Of a DNA stretch of 16,995 nt, positions 11,506 to 16,995 are shown one piece after another. How positions within the stretch are numbered: position 1 is the stretch's first letter; each line of letters opens with the position of its first letter. The notes beneath the pieces are model-generated. The model had not been told where the DNA came from. It did no database searches and worked only from the letters and a program-made list of their open reading frames with translations. The stretch is from the NCBI GenBank assembly GCA_016462245.1, contig JAEMTR010000001.1, positions 1 to 16,995 on the forward strand, written 5' to 3'. The stretch comes from Solirubrobacteraceae bacterium. GTDB taxonomy: Bacteria > Actinomycetota > Thermoleophilia > Solirubrobacterales > Solirubrobacteraceae. The position numbers and the translations under genes were made by a program.

Positions 11506-14130
11506 TTATGAGGGGTCTCCGTCGTCTACTTCGGGCGCCTCAGCGGCCGGCTCATCGCCGGGCTCTGGAAGATCGCCGCCGCCCTCGTCTGCTGCGTCGT
11601 CATCGTCGTGAGTCTGCTCCGGTGCGCCAACTGCCGCCGGTACCTTGAGCGGCTCGATCACCGTCAAGGTGACCTCTTCCTCCGAGCCTTCCGGAGCAAC
11701 CTCTACCAGCACCGTGCCGCCAGGCGTCAGCTCCGAGCGGAGCACGAAGTCGGCGAGCGGATCTTCGATGTAGCGCTGAATCGCGCGGCGCAGCGGCCTC
11801 GCGCCCATCGCTGGGTCCCAGCCTTTCTCGACCAGCAGATCCTTGGCATCTTCGGTCAGCTCGAGCTGCAATTCGCGCTCGGCGAGCGTTGCGCGTATCC
11901 GCACCAGCAGCAGTTCGACGATCGTCTTGATCTGGTCCTTCTGCAGCTTGTGGAAGACGATCACGTCGTCGATCCGGTTGAGGAACTCAGGGCGGAAGAC
12001 CTTCTTCAGCTCGCCCATGATGCGGCCCTTCATGTCGTCGTAGCTGATCCCCGTCTCATCATCTGAGATCGCAAAGCCAAGCGGCGTGTTCTGCGCGATC
12101 TCCTGAGCCCCGATGTTGGAGGTCATGATCACGATTGCGTGACGGAAGTCAACCGTGCGACCCTGCGAGTCGGTCAGGCGACCGTCCTCGAGGATCTGCA
12201 AGAGGATGTTGAAGACGTCAGGGTGAGCTTTCTCAATCTCGTCGAGCAGCAGCACGCAGTAAGGCTTGCGTCGTACGGCCTCGGTTAGCTGGCCGCCCTC
12301 GTCGTAGCCGATGTAGCCGGGAGGAGAGCCGACGAGCCGTGAGACGGCGTGCTTTTCCATGTACTCCGACATGTCGATCCGCGTCATCGCGTCTTCGTCG
12401 CCGAAGAGGAACTGGGCGAGCGTGCGCGCCAGCTCGGTCTTGCCGACGCCGGATGGGCCGAGGAAGATGAATGAGCCGGTTGGGCGCTTGGGGTCCTTGA
12501 GGCCGGCGCGTGAGCGGCGGATCGCCTTCGAGACGACCTCGACGGCGGCCTCCTGGCCGATGACGCGCTTGTGCAGCTCGTCTTCCATGCGGACGAGCTT
12601 GGCGGTCTCAGCTTCGGTCAACTTGAAGACCGGGATGCCGGTCCACATTGAGACGATGTCGGCGATCTCTTCCTCGCCGATGCTGGGGCGCGGACCATCG
12701 CCCTCACCGCTGCGCCACTCGTCTTCTAGCTCGCGCTTCTTCTGCGATAGCTGGCGCTCGTCATCGCGCAATGCGGCGGCCTTCTCAAATTCTTGATCTT
12801 CGATCGCGGTCTCTTTTTCGCGCCGCGTGCGCTCGATGTCGTCTTCGAGCTCGCGGTAAACGGGAGGAGCGGTCATCGTCTTGATCCGCATCCGTGAGGC
12901 GGCCTCATCGACGAGGTCGATCGCTTTGTCGGGAAGCTGACGGTCGGCGATGTAGCGATCGGCCAGCTCGCAGGCGGCGCGCAGAGCCTCATCGGTAATT
13001 TCGACCTTGTGGTGCTCTTCGTAACGGTCACGCAACCCTTCGAGGATCTGAACCGACTCCTCGATCGTTGGTTGGTCAACGACGATCTTCTGGAAACGAC
13101 GCTCCAGCGCGCTGTCGCGCTCGAGGTACTTGCGGTACTCGTCGAGCGTCGTCGCGCCGATCGTCTGCAGCTCGCCACGAGCCAAGGCGGGCTTAAGGAT
13201 TGAGGCAGCGTCGATAGCGCCCTCAGCGGCGCCGGCGCCGACGAGGTTGTGGATCTCGTCGATGAAGAGAATGATGTCGCCGCGCTGAGTGATCTCCTTC
13301 ATCACCTTCTTCAGCCGCTCCTCGAATTCGCCGCGGTACTTGGAGCCGGCGACGAGCGCTGCGAGGTCAAGCGTGTAGATCTGTTTGTCGGCCAGCAGCG
13401 GCGGAACATCAGAGTTGATGATCCGCTGCGCAAGCCCCTCGACGACGGCCGTCTTGCCTACTCCTGGCTCGCCGATCAAGACCGGGTTGTTCTTCGTCCG
13501 GCGCGAGAGGATCTGCATGATCCGCTCGATCTCGGTCTCGCGACCAACAACAGGGTCGAGCTTGCCTTCCGACGCCAGCCGCGTGAGGTTACGACCGAAC
13601 TGGTCGAGCAGCTTCGATGACTTCTTGCCTTCGCCCGAGCCGGAGCCGCTGGCGCCGGAGCTGCCTTCGCCGGTGCTGCCTTGGCGGCGGCCACCGGGGC
13701 CTGAGAGCATGCGAATGACTTCGTTACGAATCTTCTCCGAATCGGCGTCGAAGTCGAGCAGGATGCGGGCCGCAACGCCCTCGTTCTCGCGCACTAGCCC
13801 GAGCAGGATGTGCTCGGTGCCGATGTAGTTGTGGCCGAGGCTGAGCGCCTCGCGCAGAGCAAGCTCGAGCACCTTCTTGGCGCGCGGCGTGAATGGAATC
13901 TGACCGGAGGTGACCTCTTCGCCGGAGCCGACGATGCGGACGACCTGCGCGCGGACGCGCTCGGTCGTGATGTCGAGGCTCTCGAGCACGCGCGCGGCGA
14001 GCCCTTCCTCTTCGCGCAGCAGGCCGAGCAGGATGTGCTCGGTGCCGATGTAGTTGTGCTTCAGCGTGCGGGCTTCTTCCTGAGCTAGGACGACGACCTG
14101 GCGGGCACGCTCTGTAAATCGCTCGAACAT
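11506..14130 (-). CDS. clpC: ATP-dependent Clp protease ATPase subunit ClpC
   Basis: Hsp100 unfoldase that feeds proteins to ClpP. The 874-residue protein has two N-terminal Clp_N repeats (about 1-143), a Gly/Ser-rich linker (144-172), AAA domain 1 with Walker A GEPGVGKT (220-227) and Walker B ILFIDE, a short M-domain with a UVR motif (about 440-475: FEKAAALRDDERQL), AAA domain 2 with Walker A GPSGVGKT (558-565), the ClpP-docking LGF loop (684-686), and a C-terminal small domain. After about residue 836 comes a strongly acidic tail with no Lys or Arg, which makes it longer than B. subtilis ClpC (810) or M. tuberculosis ClpC1 (848). The start is firm, with AGGAAGGA ten bases upstream. The ctsR-mcsA-mcsB genes that precede clpC in Bacillus are absent. 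Confidence 0.97.
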   Translation of the reverse strand: MFERFTERARQVVVLAQEEARTLKHNYIGTEHILLGLLREEEGLAARVLESLDITTERVRAQVVRIVGSGEEVTSGQIPFTPRAKKVLELALREALSLGHNYIGTEHILLGLVRENEGVAARILLDFDADSEKIRNEVIRMLSGPGGRRQGSTGEGSSGASGSGSGEGKKSSKLLDQFGRNLTRLASEGKLDPVVGRETEIERIMQILSRRTKNNPVLIGEPGVGKTAVVEGLAQRIINSDVPPLLADKQIYTLDLAALVAGSKYRGEFEERLKKVMKEITQRGDIILFIDEIHNLVGAGAAEGAIDAASILKPALARGELQTIGATTLDEYRKYLERDSALERRFQKIVVDQPTIEESVQILEGLRDRYEEHHKVEITDEALRAACELADRYIADRQLPDKAIDLVDEAASRMRIKTMTAPPVYRELEDDIERTRREKETAIEDQEFEKAAALRDDERQLSQKKRELEDEWRSGEGDGPRPSIGEEEIADIVSMWTGIPVFKLTEAETAKLVRMEDELHKRVIGQEAAVEVVSKAIRRSRAGLKDPKRPTGSFIFLGPSGVGKTELARTLAQFLFGDEDAMTRIDMSEYMEKHAVSRLVGSPPGYIGYDEGGQLTEAVRRKPYCVLLLDEIEKAHPDVFNILLQILEDGRLTDSQGRTVDFRHAIVIMTSNIGAQEIAQNTPLGFAISDDETGISYDDMKGRIMGELKKVFRPEFLNRIDDVIVFHKLQKDQIKTIVELLLVRIRATLAERELQLELTEDAKDLLVEKGWDPAMGARPLRRAIQRYIEDPLADFVLRSELTPGGTVLVEVAPEGSEEEVTLTVIEPLKVPAAVGAPEQTHDDDDAADEGGGDLPEPGDEPAAEAPEVDDGDPS
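13799..13833 (-). repeat. 35-bp exact direct repeat within clpC, copy 1
   Basis: Identical base for base to 14024-14058 and in the same frame, 225 bp away. Both copies encode HNYIGTEHILLG in the two Clp_N repeats. The protein motif is known to be conserved between the repeats; identity at every synonymous site is the unusual part. Confidence 0.9.
14024..14058 (-). repeat. 35-bp exact direct repeat within clpC, copy 2
   Basis: Second copy of the repeat at 13799-13833, lying in the first Clp_N repeat of ClpC. Recombination between the two would delete 225 bp (75 codons) in frame and leave one Clp_N repeat. Confidence 0.9.
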
Positions 14131-14140
14131 CTAATTCGTG

Positions 14141-14148
14141 TCCTTCCT
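14141..14148 (-). promoter_or_regulatory. Ribosome binding site of clpC
   Basis: AGGAAGGA on the minus strand, ten bases before the clpC ATG at 14128-14130. It is a strong Shine-Dalgarno match, in contrast to most genes of the cluster. Confidence 0.7.
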
Positions 14149-14234
14149 AAGAGTCTGGGTAGGTAGTCGGTTGAGGTGGTGGTCTGGGTTATGACGCTGG
14201 TCGTTTTTGGGTCTCTTTGATTCTGCTTCTTACC

Positions 14235-14291
14235 CTACTTACCGGCCCTGACGGGCAGATCGATCAACGAGCGGAGAAGAGATTCAGGCAT
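14235..14291 (-). CDS. Possible 18-residue leader peptide upstream of clpC
   Basis: An ATG at 14291 opens a complete small frame, MPESLLRSLIDLPVRAGK, ending in TAG. The ATG lies only five bases after a promoter-like TGTTAGAAT, so the transcript would be leaderless or nearly so. It fills part of the 209-bp lysS-clpC gap, 104 bases before clpC. It may be a translated leader, an upstream ORF that links clpC expression to translation, or chance. No family is recognised, and no run of regulatory codons of the attenuator type is seen. Confidence 0.3.
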   Translation of the reverse strand: MPESLLRSLIDLPVRAGK

Positions 14292-14339
14292 AGCCCATTC
14301 TAACAGCGGGCCGTCGCCACCGAGCCGGCGCAAAGACGC

Positions 14340-15809
14340 TCAGTCGCGCATTGCGGGGAACAGCACAACCTCGCGGATCGAGTCGCGCCCTGTCATCAAC
14401 ATCACGAGCCGATCGATCCCCAAACCGACGCCTGCAGTTGGCGGCATTCCCTGCTCGAGCGCTTGGACGAAGACTTCGTCGTAAGGCTGCGATTCCTCGT
14501 CGCCGCCCTCGGCCAGGCGGACTTGATCCTCAAAGCGGCGGCGCTGCTCGTCGGGGTCGTTGAGCTCGCTGAAGGCGTTGGCGAACTCCATCCCGCCGCA
14601 GAACGCTTCGAAGCGCTCGACCAAGCCCGGCTCGCTGCGGTGCTGCTTGGCGAAAGGTGAAAGTGCTGTCGGGTAGTCGGTAATGAAGACCGGGTTTGTG
14701 ATCGCCGGCTCGACGTACTTGCTGAGCAGATCATCAACCAACGTCGGCCAGGCGCGCTCTTCGACATCAAGTTTGACCTTCTCGGAGGCGCTGATCGCCG
14801 CGACAAGCGTGTCGCGCTCGGTCGCTTCGGTGATGTCAATCCCGGTCGCGTCCTTGATCGCCTGCGCCATTGGAATCCGCGGCCAGGGGGCTGAAAAGTC
14901 GATCGGCCCGTCGTAATTAATCACGGAGGCAATCCCAATCACGATCTGCTCGACGCGATCCATTGCGTCGCCATAGTCGGCGTAGGCCTCGTACCACTCG
15001 ACCATCGTGAACTCAGGGTTGTGCTTCGTCGAGAGCCCCTCGTTGCGGAAGTCCTTGCCCAGCTCATAGACGCGCTCAAGCCCGCCAACGATGCAGCGCT
15101 TGAGGTAGAGCTCGGTTGCGATCCGTAGATAGAGGTCGCGATCGAGCGTGTTGTGATGGGTCACGAACGGCCGCGCCAGAGCTCCTCCGTAGAGCGGCTG
15201 CAGCACCGGCGTTTCAACCTCAATGAAGCCGTCTTCGTCGAGCGAGCGGCGCAGCTCGGAGACGATCTTGGCGCGCGTGACGAAAAGCTCGCGCGCCTCC
15301 TCGTTGGCGATCAGGTCGAGCTCGCGGCGGCGGTAGCGAGTTTCGACGTCCTGCAGCCCGTGGTGCTTATCGGGCGGCGGGCGCAGGCTCTTCGCCAGCA
15401 GCGTGAAGCCGGTCACGCGCAGCGTCAGCTCGCCGCTGCGGCTGGAGAAGATCGTTCCGTCGATGCCAACAAGATCGCCGAGGTCGAAATCGACCAGTTG
15501 CGCCATCGCCTCTTCGCCGAGCAGGTCGGCGCGCGCCTGCACCTGCATCCGGCCGCTGCGGTCGACGATGTCGAGGAAGGCCATCTTGCCTTGGCCGCGG
15601 CGCGCGGCGAGGCGACCAGCGATGCGGTAGGCATCGTCGCGCTCTTCTCCGGCCTCCAGCTGCTGCCATGGGGCCTGAGCATCGGCGATCGCGATCACGC
15701 CGGGGAAGGCGTGCGGGAATGGCTCCACGCCCTGGGCGCGGATTCGATCCAGCTTCGCTCGTCGGGCGGCGAGCAGCTCGCTCGGTTGATCGGTCGGTTG
15801 GTCGCTCAC
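14340..15809 (-). CDS. lysS: Lysyl-tRNA synthetase, class II
   Basis: Attaches lysine to tRNA-Lys. The 489-residue protein has the usual OB-fold anticodon-binding domain (about 60-140: RIAGRLAARRGQGKMAFLDI) and a class II catalytic core. Motif 2 is ELGKDFRNEGLSTKHNPEF (catalytic Arg255), with MVEWYEAY directly after, and motif 3 is GVGLGIDRLVMLMTG near the C-terminus; both contact ATP and lysine. The GTG start is 20 bases after the greA stop codon, and no clear ribosome binding site is seen, so it is probably translated with greA as one transcript. The order greA-lysS-clpC is common in actinobacteria. It has no C-terminal MprF-type membrane domain. Confidence 0.97.
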   Translation of the reverse strand: MSDQPTDQPSELLAARRAKLDRIRAQGVEPFPHAFPGVIAIADAQAPWQQLEAGEERDDAYRIAGRLAARRGQGKMAFLDIVDRSGRMQVQARADLLGEEAMAQLVDFDLGDLVGIDGTIFSSRSGELTLRVTGFTLLAKSLRPPPDKHHGLQDVETRYRRRELDLIANEEARELFVTRAKIVSELRRSLDEDGFIEVETPVLQPLYGGALARPFVTHHNTLDRDLYLRIATELYLKRCIVGGLERVYELGKDFRNEGLSTKHNPEFTMVEWYEAYADYGDAMDRVEQIVIGIASVINYDGPIDFSAPWPRIPMAQAIKDATGIDITEATERDTLVAAISASEKVKLDVEERAWPTLVDDLLSKYVEPAITNPVFITDYPTALSPFAKQHRSEPGLVERFEAFCGGMEFANAFSELNDPDEQRRRFEDQVRLAEGGDEESQPYDEVFVQALEQGMPPTAGVGLGIDRLVMLMTGRDSIREVVLFPAMRD

Positions 15810-15829
15810 TAGAGCGCCATCATGACGGT

Positions 15830-16312
15830 TTAGAGACCGACGTCGATCTTCGTGATCTTCAGCTTGCGCGCAGCGCCCTTGGGAACGGGTACTGAAACGA
15901 CCGCATTGCGCTTCTGCCCGATCAGCGCGCGGCCAACCGGAGACTCGTTCGAAAGCATCATTTCGGCCGGGTTTGCTTCAGCTGAACCGACGATCGTGAA
16001 CTTCTGCGTCTTGCCGGTCTTCTCGTCCTTGAGATGGACCGCGTTACCGACTTGAACCACGTCGGTCGAGATCTTCTTCTTGTCGATCACCTGCGCGTCG
16101 CGGAGCCGCTCTTCGAGCTGCGCGATCCGCGCCTCGAGCATCGACTGCTCGTTCTTGGCGTCGTCGTACTCGGAGTTCTCAGCGATTTCACCGAATTCGC
16201 GCGCGTCACGGATCCGCTCGGCAACCTCGCGGCGTCGATCGGTCTGCAACGTTTCAAGTTCCTTCTGCAGGCGCTTAAGGCCAGCTGGGGTGAGAATCAC
16301 TTCTTTAGTCAT
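15830..16312 (-). CDS. greA: Transcription elongation factor GreA
   Basis: Binds in the RNA polymerase secondary channel and stimulates cleavage of backtracked RNA. The 160 residues consist of an N-terminal antiparallel coiled coil (about 1-78) and a C-terminal FKBP-like domain (VGNAVHLKDEKTG to KLKITKI). The coiled-coil tip reads FGEIAENSEYDDAKNEQ; the two acidic tip positions, Asp41 and Glu44 in E. coli, are Glu and Glu here, which keeps the charge. The ATG at 16312 has only a weak AAAGTGA-like ribosome binding site. GreB-type features are not seen, and the length and first residues (TKEVILTPAGLKRLQKELE) are typical of GreA. It appears to head a greA-lysS transcript. Confidence 0.96.
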   Translation of the reverse strand: MTKEVILTPAGLKRLQKELETLQTDRRREVAERIRDAREFGEIAENSEYDDAKNEQSMLEARIAQLEERLRDAQVIDKKKISTDVVQVGNAVHLKDEKTGKTQKFTIVGSAEANPAEMMLSNESPVGRALIGQKRNAVVSVPVPKGAARKLKITKIDVGL

Positions 16313-16432
16313 CAGAATTCACTTTTCGGAGTTGTGGCCAGCGCCAATTGTGCGATTGGAACGGCTTAGGCGCGAGCGAAGCGGGCAGTATAGCGAGCGT
16401 TCGCACAGCTCGATTATGGGCGCTAGCGGTGA
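16313..16432 (-). promoter_or_regulatory. greA upstream region with a TATACT -10-like hexamer
   Basis: A 120-bp gap between the dus stop codon and greA. TATACT (minus strand, 16392-16387), one mismatch from the -10 consensus, lies about 75 bases before the greA ATG. No -35 hexamer sits at 16-18 bases. A short inverted sequence rich in GCGA/TCGC lies just upstream. This would allow greA-lysS to be transcribed independently of dus. Confidence 0.3.
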
Positions 16433-16995
16433 CTACGCGGCGCTGGTCAACGGTTCGAGCTCAGCCAGCATCGAGCGGACCTGATCGATCGACTCGCTCT
16501 GCTGAAAAGCGATCAAAGTTGGCTTGTCGAGCTCTAGCTGCTCGAGGTACCACGGATAGAAGGTCCGCAGGTAGCGGGCGGCGCGCTCTTCGCCGAGATG
16601 CTCGCTGGCACGATCGATGATCCAGCCAAGCTCACCGATGATCTCGTCGCGGGTCGGAGGATCGGCGCGCAGGCCAAGTACGCGCTCAAAGAGCCACGGG
16701 TTGCCGAGCGCGCCGCGGGCCAGCATCACGGCCGCAGCGCCGGTCTGCTCGCGCGCTGCCAGCGTCGCCTCGGTGTCGCTCATTCCGCCGGAGAGAATCA
16801 CCGGCACCGGAAGTTCCTCGACCAACTTGGCTGCCAGTTCGTAATCGGGCGATCCCTTGTGCTTGACCTGCGCCGAGCGGGGATGGAAAGCGATCGCCGC
16901 GACGCCGGCCTCATCAACGAGCCGCAGCGCGAGCTGGTAGCCGTCGGCCTCACCGTTCTTCTGGCCAGAGCGGAGCTTGACGGTAACCGGCAGTC
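16433..16995 (-). CDS. dus: tRNA-dihydrouridine synthase (partial, N-terminus outside the window)
   Basis: The frame is open to the window edge and ends in TAG at 16433, giving 187 C-terminal codons. The visible part starts LPVTVKLRSG, with the conserved Lys of the Dus TIM barrel. It continues AIAFHPRSAQVKHKGSPDY, matching the His-x-Arg substrate and FMN site, then VPVILSGGM and AAAVMLARGALGNPWLF, the FMN phosphate-binding end of the barrel. A helical C-terminal domain follows that recognises tRNA. The enzyme reduces uridines to dihydrouridine using FMN and NADPH. The catalytic Cys lies in the missing N-terminal half. Its position before greA-lysS matches the dusB-lysS neighbourhood of B. subtilis, but the subfamily cannot be fixed from this half. 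Confidence 0.93.
   Translation of the reverse strand, partial: LPVTVKLRSGQKNGEADGYQLALRLVDEAGVAAIAFHPRSAQVKHKGSPDYELAAKLVEELPVPVILSGGMSDTEATLAAREQTGAAAVMLARGALGNPWLFERVLGLRADPPTRDEIIGELGWIIDRASEHLGEERAARYLRTFYPWYLEQLELDKPTLIAFQQSESIDQVRSMLAELEPLTSAA

Larger units (their letters stand above)
14131..14339 (-). promoter_or_regulatory. clpC upstream region with extended -10 at 14297-14305
   Basis: A 209-bp gap between lysS and clpC. On the minus strand TGTTAGAAT (14305-14297) is an extended -10 with no -35 partner. TAGAATGGGC matches the disA upstream element exactly over ten bases. A small stem GCCC/GGGC lies near 14244-14255. No CtsR heptad repeat, CIRCE element or HspR inverted repeat was recognised. 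The gap implies that clpC is transcribed separately from lysS, probably under stress control (inference). Confidence 0.45.

Noticed and set aside
14131..14339. CtsR, CIRCE or HspR operator before clpC
   Set aside because: No CtsR heptad direct repeat, CIRCE inverted repeat or HAIR-type element could be found by eye.
15153..15812. Plus-strand open frame of 219 codons opposite lysS
   Set aside because: Antisense to the conserved lysS core, with no ribosome binding site and no recognisable family.
15830..16312. Loss of GreA cleavage activity because Asp41 is replaced
   Set aside because: The tip has Glu for Asp and keeps the second Glu, a conservative change, so loss of function cannot be claimed.
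1..16995. tRNA, rRNA, riboswitch, CRISPR, insertion sequence or prophage
   Set aside because: No cloverleaf, repeat-spacer pattern, terminal inverted repeats, transposase or integrase was seen; a c-di-AMP (ydaO) riboswitch was considered because of disA but no matching conserved core was recognised.

Overview
The window reads as a GC-rich actinobacterial chromosome segment. The protein sequences (CarD, ClpC, LysS, a Spo0H-like sigma factor) and the gene order point to a deep-branching actinobacterium, most likely class Thermoleophilia (Solirubrobacterales-like). That placement is inference from sequence character; no search was run. About ten of the seventeen genes seem to start with GTG, and several have no visible Shine-Dalgarno sequence.

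Layout. Nearly everything lies on the minus strand, so transcription runs from high to low coordinates. At the right end are a partial tRNA-dihydrouridine synthase gene, then greA and lysS. A 209-bp gap follows with a promoter-like extended -10 and a possible 18-codon leader ORF, then clpC. Next come a small CDGSH iron-sulfur protein, radA, disA, carD, ispD, ispF, cysS, rlmB and a sigH (Spo0H-type) sigma gene. This is a housekeeping and stress cluster: translation quality (lysS, cysS, rlmB, dus), RNA polymerase control (greA, carD, sigH), proteolysis (clpC), DNA repair with c-di-AMP signalling (radA, disA), and MEP isoprenoid synthesis (ispD, ispF). The order dus-lysS-clpC-radA-disA-ispD-ispF-cysS-rlmB-sigH matches the known Bacillus subtilis order. 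carD sits where B. subtilis has yacL, which is the actinobacterial arrangement.

Downstream of sigH the synteny ends. In place of the ribosomal/secE/nusG block there is an exported copper module: a Tat-targeted two-domain multicopper oxidase, a Sec-secreted right-handed beta-helix protein, and a small secreted cupredoxin whose start overlaps the beta-helix stop codon. This is the accessory part of the window and the best candidate for an undescribed system. At the left end a haemolysin III family membrane protein faces the cupredoxin gene and is divergent from a partial small membrane protein gene at the window edge.

The regulatory signals worth attention are: a TTGACA promoter with alternative hairpins before sigH; extended -10 elements sharing TAGAATGGGC that would give leaderless disA and leader-ORF transcripts; a strong ribosome binding site placed for an ATT start of carD; and a perfect palindrome across the start codon of the multicopper oxidase gene. 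No tRNA, rRNA, CRISPR array, insertion sequence or convincing intrinsic terminator was seen.
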